From Chrysomallon squamiferum (taxonomy: Eukaryota; Mollusca; Gastropoda; Neomphalida; Peltospiridae): a stretch of 64,000 bases of DNA. The stretch spans positions 2,836,007 through 2,900,006 of the forward strand of contig CM022677.1 in assembly GCA_012295275.1 (NCBI GenBank), in the 5' to 3' direction. The position numbers were made by a program, and so were the translations under genes. Numbering within the stretch: the stretch's first letter is position 1; every line of letters begins with the position of its first letter. Shown here piece after piece: positions 35,680 through 48,002 of this stretch. Below the pieces are notes generated by a model. The model had not been told where the DNA came from. It did not search any database and worked only from the letters and a program-made list of their open reading frames with translations.

Positions 35680-37640
35680 TTTAATACCTGGCAAAGTTTA
35701 TATGAATAAAAATGAGATATGATTAAGAACTAACTTGTTATTTTCTTTATTTGTACGGCGTTATGCAATTTTAATCAGTGAGGTGTTGACAATGTATTTA
35801 TATCATATTTAATTTGTGTGAGGGTAGATTTCTCAAGGTAATTTGAGACTACTGGATGGGATTTACGTTTATATTTACTACCAGCTATGCAGCTTATACG
35901 ATTAAATTGAGACTGAGGTGGAAATTACATTCCATCTTAGTAAAAGAACTGTGGTTTACATCGATATTTTATTAAGTTCACCTCTGTTTTGCATCACAAC
36001 AAATGTTGATAATATATATAAAATTGTCAGTATAATCTTGGATACAGCTAAAGGAATATTATTGGTTTTTCAAGAATAATCTTATTAGAGTTAATAACAG
36101 CAAATGTTGCTGTTCAGTTTCAAATTACCTGTGAAAACTGATCTCATGTTGACAACATAAATATTGTAGAAACATGTCTGTCCTCCTGAACTAGTGTTTT
36201 ATGAGATATGAGGATATTTTTAGTTAGCTAGAAGAATTATATCATTTGTTTCATCCTATTACAACATAACAATAATTTCTTTATTATCAAGTAAATATTA
36301 ATGTTTCTTCTCCAGTTATCAATACAATCTCACCAGAAGCTTTTAAAATATCAGATTGAACTGAACTGATTAACACAATACAGACATATAAATAGATAGA
36401 TGGATAGACAGACCGACAGAGAGATTAAAATGACCAATAAAAGAAAAGATGTTAAAAGCGAGGTTAATATGATTATATTATAACGCATATACAAACATCT
36501 TACAAGTTCATTTGCCTATGAAATGTAAAATGTCTACCTATATCTATATCCATCCCTAGCTATCTTCAGTGTATCTATCTACCTATTATTTAACTACATA
36601 CATATCAGCTTATGTATATATCCATCATCTAAGGCAAATAGGTATAACCAGATGCTTTTTTTCTCTGTGTGTGTCTGTCTGTATATCTATCTATTGATAA
36701 TTGTTTCTTTTTTTCAGAAATAATATCTGAAATAACGAGATCAACAATAAAAATAGCAACTTAACTACAATGATACTAATTAAAATGATAAATAAAATTA
36801 CAATTAAGAAAGAATACTGAAACAAGGGAAAAAGAAGAGTAAGAAAGGAAATAAAATGATCTCAGGCATATATTTATCATAAAGAAACAATTATATTAAA
36901 TAGAAATAAAAAATAATATATAGGTTTAAATAAAATCATTTTAGTGAATTCAGTAAATTGAGTGAATGATCTGTATTCAGCAGACTTATGATGTCATTAA
37001 TAATCATTCGTCGCTTCATTCATTGAAAAAATATATATTTCTATGTGATTTCTTTTTGTTATTTTGTTCTTTTTTAATATTTTACTTGACACTCAGTCTT
37101 TATTGTATATTTTCCAACGTGTTAAATAGAGTTATTTCCCGTAGACCACAAACTTCTGAAATAGATTACTCCGCATATGCCATGCGACGGTAAATTAGAT
37201 TTGCTGCTTTTAGATGAAAAGAACTAATTGTGTATAATGCTTTGTAACAGACAGCACCAGCTCAATAACATTCCTTGCGTTTTCTTTGTCTTCTAAATAA
37301 CCAGTTGACTTTAGTTTTGGTTTATTTAATGTGTTATTATCATTTATTGAATTATTGTAAAATTCTTATTTTATTTAATGTGTTATTATCATTTATTGAA
37401 TTATTGTAAAATTCTTATTTTATTTAATGCTTTTATTCAAGTTAATTTATTTCTTTTCGATTTGTCTCTTTAAAAACAATGAATTTATTTACAAATTATT
37501 TTTATATGAAATTTGTTGTATATTTACGCATATACAGTACACCATATTTAGGACAATATTTGAAAGCTATTTAATAATAATTCATCTAATTTACAAATCA
37601 TAAAAAGTTAAGAAAATAGACGTAAAATAGTTGAAATTGG
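35534..37640. other. AT-rich intergenic stretch
   Basis: (TA)n at 35647-35672 and scattered (GATA)-like words at 36385-36600. A 55-bp direct duplication at 37323-37428 contains GTGTTATTATCATTTATTGA. A GAGTTATTTCCC motif lies at 37129. No gene seen. Confidence 0.5.
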
Positions 37641-37703
37641 AAGTTCAAAAACCCGAGCAGACGGTTTCCGAGCGATCACGGAAACTTCCGATCGAAATCC
37701 AAA

Positions 37704-37776
37704 ATGGCAGCGTCGAACGCCGATCAGTGTTTACAAACTTTTAAACATCCAATCAAGTCTATATGGACTATTAAAA
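37704..37776 (+). other. Candidate first coding exon in a CpG-rich context
   Basis: A CpG-richer stretch (37650-37730, with two TTCCG words) precedes an ATG in good context (CCAAAATGG). It opens 24 codons (MAASNADQCLQTFKHP...) up to AAAA/GTAATT. The frame stops shortly after. No downstream exon could be joined with confidence before the gap at 38801. Confidence 0.3.
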
Positions 37777-37987
37777 GTAATTTGAGAAAATAATTCATAT
37801 AACTAATGCCGTTTATATGTATATGCCTATTATAGAGCAGTAATTGTTGCAAAGGTCGAAACCAATTTTTAATTTAATAATTATTTTCTTGGAGGGGGGG
37901 GACTTTGACGTCATACTATTTCGTACCCATTTCGTACTAGATTTTTATTTTCCAGATATTATTTCGATGTCTCCAGCCAGAAATAAA

Positions 37988-38018
<31 letters not shown>

Positions 38019-38800
38019 TAATAATAATTTTCACTGACGCTGGTGGATGAATATTCTCATTAGGCACATAATGTGAACACTTACTTTGCTAAAACTCCAT
38101 AGCGGACAGTACTGAGTACGTACTTGTAAAACAATACTTGAAACCGTTATATCTTTATTTTAATATTTATTTTCATTTTCAATAAATTACAGGTGGTATT
38201 TACGTGGAAAAAGAAAACTGATCGCATGTTACAGAGAAAGAAAGAGGGAGATATTGATAGACTAATAGACAGATCAGTACAAGTTAAATGAATTGATAGA
38301 TGTAGATGAATTTAGGAAGACAGGTGAACATGACGATGTCGATTTATCTATTCTGTGTTTTCTTCTTTCTGTCATGTGTGTTTGTGTGCCAGGCTGAGTA
38401 GACGTACAGATGTATATATAAATCATACAGGTTGTAATGCAGGCATAGTTAGTTATGTATGTAGGTAGTTTGACAGGGAATTAGATTGATGGATGGTTAT
38501 TGATCTGTTGTAATGTGGATAGTTAAACAAATAGGTATGTAGGTCAGTAGTTCAGTAGGTTAATATGTAGATGTATGTAGATAGTTATGTAGCAGACATA
38601 CAGACAGATAGGTGTAGGCAAGTATGGATGGTAATGTGGAAGACTGAATGTATATACAGGTGTAGGTATGCATAAGTTGGAGCAGGGAATAGTATATACA
38701 TGTGTATGGGAAGGAAAATTTGCTTGTTTTTTGAAGAGTGAATATACTGAGTTATGTGTGCAAACATTCAGAAAAACAGGGAGATCTGTAGGTGGATACA

Positions 38801-39000
38801 NNNNNNNNNNNNNNNNNNNNNNNNNNNNNNNNNNNNNNNNNNNNNNNNNNNNNNNNNNNNNNNNNNNNNNNNNNNNNNNNNNNNNNNNNNNNNNNNNNNN
38901 NNNNNNNNNNNNNNNNNNNNNNNNNNNNNNNNNNNNNNNNNNNNNNNNNNNNNNNNNNNNNNNNNNNNNNNNNNNNNNNNNNNNNNNNNNNNNNNNNNNN
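38801..39000. other. Assembly gap (200 N)
   Basis: Exactly 200 N bases, so the true length is unknown. The order and distance of features on either side, including the two duplicated copies, depend on scaffolding across this point. Confidence 1.
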
Positions 39001-40020
39001 TAATGCCAAACATCTTTTCAAACAATTTTGCAAGGATCAAAATGCAGACTGTGTAAGACTACCACAACACGTAAGGTATTAACAAAGGGAATTGCCTGAA
39101 AAGATTCATGGAATTATTTTCCAAGAGTTCTTGGTCAGACAAGCCTCATACGACCCCGTTACCAAAGTTGATGGTGAAGCACTGCTATTTAGCAGAGACA
39201 TATTTGAAAACTCAAAGTGTCTAAAATAAGGAGCTCCAAGGAAACAAATATGACTTTGTTAATTCAAAGTCAAGATATTTGGCTTTATATCATTTCTGGA
39301 ATTCATCCCAAGAAAATATTTGTAAAAAATTGAATATAATTTCTTTAAGAATAAATGCTACTTGTCTTGTTATTGTGGAGAAATTAAAAATAATGGTAAG
39401 GCAATTTCAACTTCAGATTTTCTGATTTGAAAGAAATTAATTAATTATCCATCTTGATGACTCAGCCATTGTTAGTGGATCTGTCAGATGTGACCATCGA
39501 GAACCACTGCTCTAATGACTTAAATAGTGTTTAACTGGACGATAATAAGTGCTTAAGCTCTACCCAACTGTCTTATTTATTTTTCAGATTTGTGTGGTTT
39601 GAAAAATTTGTCCACATACCTAGTAACCTACTTAATGTAAATATTTTTAAAAACGTCGACAGTCGCATTTTGGTAATATTTTAAACAAAGTTAAACATCT
39701 GATCTAGATATCCTTTTTTTTTTTTCGAAGTGAGAGACACTTATCTTTTGTTTTTCATCTAACAGTGAAATTGCGAAGTCTTAATCGAGGTAATGAAAAA
39801 ACAATTAATGAATTATTTAACAGACCTAATACTAGTAATAGTAATAAAGTGATATAACTTGACACTATTTCTTAATTTTCAATTTGTTTCATGCCATAAG
39901 TTACATACCTTTAAATCGTTAAAATCCATGATAACTTGATAACATGAACATAAATCCATAACAACTTGATAGCACCAAATATTAATCCTTGCTTCCGAGT
40001 AAAACTCTACACTTCACACG
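39001..40020. other. Post-gap unique sequence, possible decayed coding DNA
   Basis: A plus-strand frame near 39093-39230 reads LPEKIHGIIFQEFLVRQASY and continues to a stop, but has no recognisable domain. GAGAACCACTG at 39499 resembles the reverse of a hAT-type terminus (CAGTGGTTCTC). Too little remains to name an element. Confidence 0.25.
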
Positions 40021-40031
40021 TACATTTAAAT

Positions 40032-40106
40032 ATGGCGGGCAAAAAAACAGGTGCCCGTCACGTGTTCGATGTAACCTTATTAGAGTTATTTCCCTTACAC
40101 CGTTAA
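40032..40106 (+). other. Short ATG frame in CpG-rich, promoter-like context
   Basis: AATATGGCGGGC opens 24 codons (MAGKKTGARHVFDVTLLELF) over a CACGTG E-box and a GAGTTATTTCCCTT motif, then stops. It could be a first exon with a donor at GAT/GTAACC. Unproven. Confidence 0.2.
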
Positions 40107-40273
40107 CAACTTCGCCAGTCCCTAGTTGACATTGTACAATACAGTATTAAATGAGTTTGAAAAAAAGGACAATGTAACCATTTAATTCATAGGAAACCGA
40201 TGTATTTTTCTGGGTTTTTTTTGGTGATAACATTTTCGTATTTCAAAAACATTATCTTTATAATGCCTTAATA

Positions 40274-40274
<1 letters not shown>

Positions 40275-40358
<84 letters not shown>

Positions 40359-40373
40359 TTTGTGTGTGTGTGT
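40275..40373. repeat. (GT)n microsatellite
   Basis: About 34 GT units, then GCGCGC and further GT units. The 107-codon plus frame across it is an artefact. Confidence 0.97.
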
Positions 40374-41619
40374 GGCCTTGGTGAAGAAAACTGGAAAATC
40401 CAGAACTCCCAAGAGTAAAGGTAACTGGTCTGGTATCTTTAATAACAACAACAACAACAGGAGTGGTAGTAGTAGTAGTTGTTGTTGCGTTGTTGTAATG
40501 AATAAAATAAACAACAGCAATAAAAAGAAGAACACAACAATAACATTCATTTATTCATTATTTTTATGCGATTTACTTTCTATCAGAAAGTGTAGCTAAT
40601 ATGTGTTTGTAGCTGAAATATATAATTACGAAACAGAAAACACACAGTATTTACTCATAAACAAAATAAAAATTGCTGGTTGGTCAGGAAATACACTGAG
40701 AAGATTCGACTACAAACCTTTACAAAAATAGAGAAAGCAGAGGAGGATAGAAAGAAAGAACAAGAAAACTGAGTAAGATCATTTAAAACAGTTCATTTCT
40801 ACTCCGAAATTTGTATTTTACTAAATATTTATATAAAACGTACAAGAATAAGTAACATCAAATAAAATAAAATTTTAGAAATTTAAAATAATAAATTCTA
40901 AACGCTTAACAACAAATAAAAAAATGTTGTAAACCTGTCTTTTATTTGAAAATTATCTTTAGACAACGCAAACTTGTTTCTGTTCAGGATATACTTAATG
41001 TTCAGTTTCTAATATTTAGTTTTGAATACAGAGACATAGCGATAGAGTAATGACACTAATACGACGAATAAAAGAAACGAGGAAAGTGTACAAATAAAAA
41101 ATTATCATCAATGTTCCACAGTCTCAGTTATAAAAACACTCCACACCCTTCTCTGCCTCACCCCGATATCACCATCCCCGCCCTATTCGCGCTAAACTGC
41201 ACTGGCGATCTTTGGTTAAAGAGATTGAGCGTAAACAAATAGTTCAAACTGCAGATAATTATTGTCACTTCAAAGCAGAGTTAATTATAGATTATTCTCT
41301 CACATTGTATGTGTAATGTGTGAATGTATGTATGTATGTCCATATGTGTGTGTGTGTTATTACTTTTTAACCGTATAAACAATAACATAGAATATTTGTG
41401 CATTTTCTTACTATTTTTCTATTTTTATATATTATTACGTTTATACTTCAGAAAAATAAACGTGTTATTTTTATTTTGTTACGTTTGATATCTAATGAGC
41501 CACATGTTAAATCCTTTTCAACAACAACAACAAGAATATAAAAAATAATAATAGCAATGTGTATAAATATTGTCTTAGTCTGCACATAGTATATATAACA
41601 TTGTTCCTACGAAACCAAA

Positions 41620-41710
41620 AGTACGTTTACGTCAGTGACGTAGCGTGGGCGGGACCACATAGGCGGTTGTATAGCGCAGAATTCTTAGGTTCACTAGGGG
41701 CTCGGGGACG
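41620..41710. promoter_or_regulatory. CpG-rich patch with GTCAGTGACGTAG and GGGCGGGACC
   Basis: A CRE-like TGACGTAG and a GC-box-like GGGCGGGA lie within 30 bp in an AT-rich neighbourhood. This is promoter-like composition without an identified transcript. Confidence 0.25.
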
Positions 41711-41795
41711 GTTGGGGGGGTGTGTAATACACGTGCATTACCAACTCTACGCCTCTCATTATATTGTCCACACAGTATGAATAAAACATCACTGG

Positions 41796-41798
<3 letters not shown>

Positions 41799-41885
<87 letters not shown>
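41799..41885. repeat. (CT)n(CA)n compound microsatellite
   Basis: About 22 CT units directly followed by about 20 CA units. Confidence 0.98.
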
Positions 41886-41889
<4 letters not shown>

Positions 41890-43137
41890 ATGAGAGAGAC
41901 AGAAAAAGATTGGTCGTACGTATAGTACAAATAGGGACGATTTGGGTATATTGTTTTATTTATTTTATAATGATTATTATTATTATTTTTTTTTTACCTA
42001 ACTCTTTGTTATTTTGTTTTTCATGTTTCCCTTTACCATGTTTGCTTCTGTTGTTGTTGTTGTTTTTGTTATATTCATAAAGTGATAGCTCAATTCTGAT
42101 GATTATTTATATATAATAAAGTTAAACATTTAAAAACTCAACAGCTCAAAGTTAACAATACCCTTTTAAACGAATCTCTTACGAAATAAAACAAGAAACC
42201 CTTATTCATTAGTTAGTTACAATAGAAAAACAAACAATACGTGAAATACAAATGTAAAGAATATTTTTAATGAGTTCCTAATACTGATCCAAAGATGAGC
42301 AGTAACGTAAGCGACAGTTGATTCAGTCCTGGTCTCAACAGTAGTCTGTGAATTAATCAAAACAAATTCAGTAAACAGGATTAAACCATGTTTTACAATT
42401 ACACAACATTGTCAGTTATTATTTAGATCAGCACATATTCTCAATTTTATAGTTTTATGTTAACAACGACATTATACGGTTGTGTTATTAACTTTCATTT
42501 TTATTTGTGAAATCAATAATGAAGTTGAAATAACGCGAAAATACAGAAATATTTCCTAACAAGACTGTGATTAAAACCGATATTTTAACAGAAAGCTCGT
42601 GTTTTTAATATCAGTCAGCAATGTTACAGAACTTGTATTCTTTATTTCTTTTTATTTTCTTATTTTTACTTCTTTTTTTTCACTACACATCACAGTTTAC
42701 TTTCTATAAAGAAACAAATAATAAGGTCTAAAAATCACCTCACATCACACTTCAGTTACAATAAACAAATGGTAATAAATAAAAAAATATATATATAAGA
42801 TGAGATCTAAAAATAACTAATTTATTTTCATTCTATTTACGACTTATTCCATATTTCATTATTCTGGTATTTTCCAGGGTTTTTTTTTTTTTTTTTTTTT
42901 TTTGGTCATTTATTTATTACTTTTTTTTTTTATTTTTATTTTTTTTTTTTTTATTTATTTATTTATTTATTTTTTTTTTTTTTTTTTGTCTTCCACATCA
43001 TACTTCAGTTGCTATAAAGAAAAAAAAAAAAAGAAAAAGAAGAAAATATCTAAAAATAACTGGAATTTTTGCATTGTGTTTCCGTCCTGGTGTCACAAAC
43101 ATCAGTATTGTTCTACGTATTTTCTTCATTACGTTGC
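41886..43137. other. AT-rich stretch, no gene
   Basis: (TTA)n, long poly-T at 42881-42990 and A-rich runs. No exon is supported. Confidence 0.5.
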
Positions 43138-43315
43138 TGACGTCATGTATTACCTATAATGTTAAGTTACGTCATGTATTACCTATAATGTTAAGTTACG
43201 TCATGTATTACCTATAATGTTAAGTTACGTCATGTATTACCTATAATGTTACGTTACGTCATGTATTACCTATAATGTTAAGTTACGTCATGTATTACCT
43301 ATAATGTTAAGTTAC
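43138..43315. repeat. 29-bp minisatellite, six copies, each with ACGTCA
   Basis: The unit TTACGTCATGTATTACCTAT plus AATGTTAAG repeats exactly every 29 bp from 43141. Only one copy has a change (GTTACG for GTTAAG). Each copy has a CRE-like TTACGTCA and a TATAAT word. Confidence 0.95.
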
Positions 43316-43387
43316 AATGAACTGGTGTACAGAATAACGTTATCAATTCTACTGTATTCATGTTGAAGCATCCTCGAAAATGATTTG

Positions 43388-43392
43388 CCTAT

Positions 43393-43440
<48 letters not shown>

Positions 43441-43510
43441 ATAATTCTTCCCATAATGATTAATAATTTCCGTTAGAAAACTAATGAAATAGCTATTCAA
43501 TATGGCAATA

Positions 43511-43541
<31 letters not shown>

Positions 43542-43750
43542 ATATATATATAAAATTATTCCCATAATGATTAATAATTTCCTTTACAAAGCTAATGAAA
43601 TCGCTATTCAGTATGGTAATATATATATAATGATTAGTAATTTTCTTTACAAAGCTAATGAAATCGCTATTCAGTATGGTAATATATATATAATGATTAA
43701 TAATTTTCTTCACAAAGCTAATGAAATCGCTATTCAGTATGGTAAACAGT
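43388..43750. repeat. (TCTA)n and a 60-65-bp repeat
   Basis: (CTAT)n at 43393-43440 and 43508-43540 alternates with four copies of a unit containing TAATGAAATCGCTATTCAGT. Copies at 43600-43745 are nearly identical. Confidence 0.9.
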
Positions 43751-44299
43751 TCAGGGTGACAGCTGATGAGGAAATCAAACTACAAACGTGATACCAGCCA
43801 CATTCACGGAACAATTATTATCGTGTTTTAAAAATAACCGAGATTAGAGTTTTATACAATCGGTCTCTTGATCAGACAATATTTTATAGAAATGAACCAA
43901 TACATCAAGATTAAAAATGTGGTAAAATAAATAAAAAAATAAAATAAAATAAAACAAAATATTGATAATAATCAATAAAAATTAACGCGGTATAGAAACG
44001 TTTTTCTGTAGGTCTATGCTCTGTGTAAAAATAAAAAGCGATAAATAAATAAAAATATAATAAGAACAATAACATCTTTTAAAAATTAAAATTAAAAACT
44101 AAATTATTATTATTATTAACTTTATTATTATTATTATTATTATTTTATTTTTATTTATTTATTTATTTTTTTATTTTTCTGTATATTAATAATGTTGAAA
44201 CAAAAGTTGGTTTAATTATAGTAACATAATACGGAATTCCCCGATTTATTTTTAGAACCGGCTGACCATTGTTGTTACCTGTAGATGTTTATTATCTGT

Positions 44300-44345
44300 A
44301 GTCTGATTGGTTCTTCTAAAGTATAGACGACGCCATTTATACTCG
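44300..44345 (+). promoter_or_regulatory. Inverted CCAAT box upstream of BIR gene
   Basis: CTGATTGG (44303-44310) is an inverted CCAAT box about 60 bp upstream of the BIR start codon, in a slightly CpG-richer context (GACGACGCC). Confidence 0.4.
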
Positions 44346-44371
44346 CTAATCAGTTGCTCGAATTTATCAAA

Positions 44372-44797
44372 ATGTCTGATATTCAGACAGATTCAGTTCC
44401 AGTGAATTCAAACATAAGTTGGGAGACGTTCAAAAATTACAAAGGCATTAGTAGCACTAGTAGTTCTGGTAGTATTCCAAAATACAGGGAGTACGAGATC
44501 TATGAAAAAAGGTTGGAAAGCTTCGTTGGATGGCCGCTCTTATCGCCCTTGCAGAAGCCCAGTGTTTTGGCTCACTGTGGATTTTTCTACATAGGATCGG
44601 CGGATCGCGCAAGATGTTTTCATTGTGGACTAACTTTGCGTGACTGGGATGACGATGATTTTCCGCCAGTTGTTCACAAAGAATGGGCTAAGAATTGTGA
44701 ATTCGCTGACAAACTGGACGTTGATGAAATAAGGAAAATGGTTGAATTTGAGGAATTAAAGAAGGACTCGAAAAATAAAACGAATATTGTTGAATAG
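44372..44797 (+). CDS. Single-BIR inhibitor-of-apoptosis-like protein, 141 residues
   Basis: The ATG at 44372 (ATCAAAATGT, A at -3) opens 141 codons. Residues 47-111 form a complete BIR domain. R47 and the WP at 54-55 are the N-terminal core, then LAHCGFFYIG. The zinc ligands C82, C85, H102 and C109 fit CX2CX16HX6C exactly. BIR domains bind caspases or IAP-binding-motif partners. The N-terminus is Ser-rich. The frame ends at TAG (44795-44797), with AATAAA at 44804. The length is close to survivin, but the zinc spacing and neighbouring residues resemble IAP-type BIRs. The next 250 bp encode a UBA-like domain in the same frame beyond the stop, so the ORF is probably a truncated BIR-UBA gene. 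No intron is visible; it could be a retrocopy. It might still make a short BIR protein. Confidence 0.8.
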   Translation: MSDIQTDSVPVNSNISWETFKNYKGISSTSSSGSIPKYREYEIYEKRLESFVGWPLLSPLQKPSVLAHCGFFYIGSADRARCFHCGLTLRDWDDDDFPPVVHKEWAKNCEFADKLDVDEIRKMVEFEELKKDSKNKTNIVE

Positions 44798-45053
44798 AGC
44801 CGCAATAAAGCCGACAACAGCTGTTTTGTAAAATCTGTGAATAGCGTTGTGACTCAAGCAACAAGTGGTGACAGCTCGAGTAGTAATTATGTCTACAGCC
44901 CAACGATCCAGGCAGTTTTGGAAATGGGATATTCTATTGAACTTATTCAAAAGTCCATTGATAATCGGAAAAGAAAAGATCAAAGATGGTTCTGATTTTC
45001 CAAATGCAGTAACACTTTTCGAAGCAGTCTTGGAACTTGAAGGATCCTGTTAG
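44798..45053 (+). pseudogene. UBA-domain remnant downstream of the BIR stop
   Basis: Read in the same frame after the TAG, the sequence gives a Ser/Asn-rich linker then SPTIQAVLEMGYSIELIQKS. A one-base frame change near 44975 leads to DGSDFPNAVTLFEAVLELEG and a TAG at 45051-45053. Together these match the two halves of the UBA domain of IAP proteins (..VQ.VLEMGYS..L(I/V)... and ..FP.A..L.EAVLELE), which binds polyubiquitin. It is broken by one stop and one frameshift. No RING finger follows; AATAAA lies at 45084. Confidence 0.7.
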
Positions 45054-45083
45054 GTTAGTATCACGTGACATGCTATTTTAGCC

Positions 45084-45089
45084 AATAAA
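45084..45089 (+). terminator. Poly(A) signal AATAAA after UBA remnant
   Basis: Canonical hexamer 31 bp after the final TAG. It suggests the transcript ends here and that the ancestral gene copy lacked a RING domain. Confidence 0.45.
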
Positions 45090-45508
45090 GCCTCATTTGT
45101 AATACAAAGATGTTGTTTAGAACGATTAATACTATGCATGAGTTCCTGTATTATCAAAACAATGGACAAAATTAGTTGAAAGGTAACTAAAAAATAAAAG
45201 CCCAACAACAACAGATAATAAAAAATAAAGCAAACCAAAGCATATCTTTATAGATAGTTTGTTTTAAAATATCAACTTGAAAAACATAAAAAATAGGAAG
45301 AAAAAGATATGAATTCTAATAAATGTTAAATATTTAATAATTAAAGTCTAGCTATGCTTCAATTGTTGTTAAACTTTGCACTTGATTTATTTAGTTTATA
45401 TGTTACAGGAATATGTATAATTGCAATCAGAATATATATTTTTAAAATTCTTTAAATAAATTATAATATTTCCTGTAACATATATAAAGTAAATAAAATA
45501 AAATGAAC

Positions 45509-45546
<38 letters not shown>

Positions 45547-45598
45547 AAGAATTGATAAGTGAAACCAGTAACATTTGTAATTTGATTTTCACTTTCAG

Positions 45599-45765
45599 AT
45601 GAAAGTTTCAGGAAGATGAGCAGTTCTAGGGTCCAGCTTGTGTACACGACAGTTCATCCTGTCAGTAAGAAAGAAAAACTAAAAGTTCTGAACAGAAAAG
45701 ATGATTGTTCTGGGCATCTGTTTATTTCTGAAAGGTTTTCTTTCATAGTTCCAAATGTTTGTTAA
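45599..45765 (+). other. Open frame after a splice-acceptor-like site
   Basis: GATTTTCACTTTCAG precedes 55 open codons (two-base lead, then ESFRKMSSSRVQLVYTTVHP) to TAA. It has no recognised domain and no cysteine/histidine pattern of a RING finger. It could be an alternative last exon of the BIR gene or unrelated. Confidence 0.2.
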
Positions 45766-46030
45766 ACTGAAAAATGAATAAAAATATAATTACTAAGATT
45801 AAGATTACAACAGCCTGTTGATACTGAAATTACTTAATATTAAACAGGATGCATCCTTCGTTATTAACATTTTAATTCTTCACAATTAAATTGATTTAAA
45901 GTAAACTTATTATTTGTAATGTTAAAGAAATACTAAGTATATATGATACAATTTAAATTTGAAGTATTCTAAATGTTGTCATCTAAAAATTGATAAATGT
46001 TTAGATCAAGTTAGAAACTGTTTTTCTCAA

Positions 46031-46305
46031 TTTAATTTACACTCGTTGTTATCAGAAAAACAACAATAAAGGAATGGCACATTTAACTGAACGAATATTT
46101 AATTTACACTCATTGTTATCAGAAAAACAACAACAAAGGAATGGCACATTTAACTGAACGAATATTTAATTTACACTCATTGTTATCAGAAAAACAACAA
46201 CAAAGGAATGGCACATTTAACTGAACGAATATTTAATTTACACTCATTGTTATCAGAAAAACAATAACAAAGGAAAGGCACATTTAACTGAACGAATATT
46301 TAATT
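46031..46305. repeat. 67-bp minisatellite, four copies
   Basis: Units starting TTTAATTTACACTCATTGTT lie at 46031, 46098, 46165 and 46232, exactly 67 bp apart with one to three substitutions. Confidence 0.95.
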
Positions 46306-47190
46306 TTCATGATGTTTTAGAAATTAATATTCAGCACAAATAATACATTTAAATAAACAAAATAAAATGCTATGTCAGTAATGTGTAATATTCACTGTAA
46401 ATGTTGTTATTAATCAGATAAATCAGTGAGATTGTTTATTACTCATTTCAGTTAATATTCTTAGTTGTTTTCTCATTTATTTATTTTACAGATTCATTTA
46501 GTAAATTAAACTTGGTATTTCTGTTAATGTAGCCTGCTGGTATTTAAATAATGTTAAACAGGATGCATTTTTCTGGGGAGTGGTTAGTTTTATCTTTGGT
46601 TATTAACATTTTATTTGATCAGAATTAAGTCAAATTTAAAGCAATTTTATTTGTAATGATAGAGAATTAGTGAGTGAATATAATATAATTTACTTAATTT
46701 ATTTTACACAATAATAATAATAATAAAAAACATCATCATCATCGTAATAAATCGTATGTTACAAAGTAAACGCCTCTTTAAATATACAAATATTTGAAAT
46801 AAATTATTAAATTTGTACTACTGTTTATTGTAATTTTATTTTTGTTTTTCATCTGATTTTTGTTTTTCATCTGATTTTTGTTTTCTCTAAAATTATGTTT
46901 CATTTGCATGAAGATCTCCTATAAACTGAATATAGCTATGTAATTAATGCTTTTAATTTATTGATGTATGATATCATTGATATGTTTGTAAATAAAGGTT
47001 TCAAATAGTACAGTATGTGTGTACGTGTGTTTCTTTTTTATTTTTTATGATTAATTATTTATGTACACACATACTGTATTATTATAGATTATAGATATGT
47101 GTAGGTGTTTGTGTGTGTGTGTGGCTGTGTGTTCTGTTTATTCAGTTTTCATGAATAACTATTATAAATATCAATGCTGTGACAATGATG
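46306..47190. other. AT-rich stretch without a gene
   Basis: Contains a short (AAT)n at 46712-46726 and a threefold CATCTGATTTTTGTTTTT repeat near 46848. No coding frame. Confidence 0.5.
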
Positions 47191-47191
47191 C

Positions 47192-47720
47192 ACATAAAGA
47201 AATGTAAGAAGAAAACAGAAATTGATAATAAAACTGGTATTTTTGTGTGATGTGTTTGTTTGTTATAATTTAACTATTTTTATATAAGAAGAAAACAGAA
47301 ATTAATAAAACTGGTATTTTTGTGTGATGTGTTTGTTTGTTATAATTTAACAATTTTTATATAAGAAGAAAACAGAAATTAATAAAACTGGTATTTTTGT
47401 GTGATGTGTTTGTTTGTTATAATTTAACTATTTTTATATAAGAAGAAAACAGAAATTAATAAAAATATGTGTTTGTTTGTTATAAAACTATTTTTATATA
47501 AGAAGAAAATTTTTTGGTATTTTCATGTGATGTGTTAGTTTGTTATAATTTAACAATTTTTATATAAGAAGAAAACAGAAATTAATAATAAAACTGGTAG
47601 TTTTGTATGATCTGTTAGTTTGTTATAATTTAACAATTTTTATATAAGAAGAAAACATAAATTAATAATAAAACTGGTAGTTTTGTTGTACCTTTTAGTT
47701 TGTAACAATTTAATAAGTTT
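47192..47720. repeat. Minisatellite of about 58-81 bp, seven copies
   Basis: Repeats of ATAAGAAGAAAACAGAAATT followed by AATAAAACTGGTATTTTTGT and GTTTGTTTGTTATAATTTAAC. Copies lose segments and diverge towards the right end, fading into 47720-47880. Confidence 0.9.
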
Positions 47721-48002
47721 TTATCTTATTAAAACAAGAATTAATAATAAAACTATTGGTTTTGTAGTACATATTAGTCTGTAATAATTTAATAGTAATT
47801 ATCTAACTAAAACAATTAATAATAAAACTATTGGTTTTGTAGAATTTGTCAGTTTGTAATAATTTAACATTTTTTATCTTGGAGTTTCAAATGTTAGTTT
47901 TGTTACTTTGTACTGATATAGAAATTTTATTTTAGACAATAAAACTTTTTCTCACTGTTCATTTAATGTATTGGTTGTTTTGTTTTAAACTGAAAGTGTA
48001 CT

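Noticed and set aside
45599-45765. RING domain exon for the BIR gene
   Set aside because: The frame has no RING cysteine/histidine spacing, and two poly(A) signals precede it.
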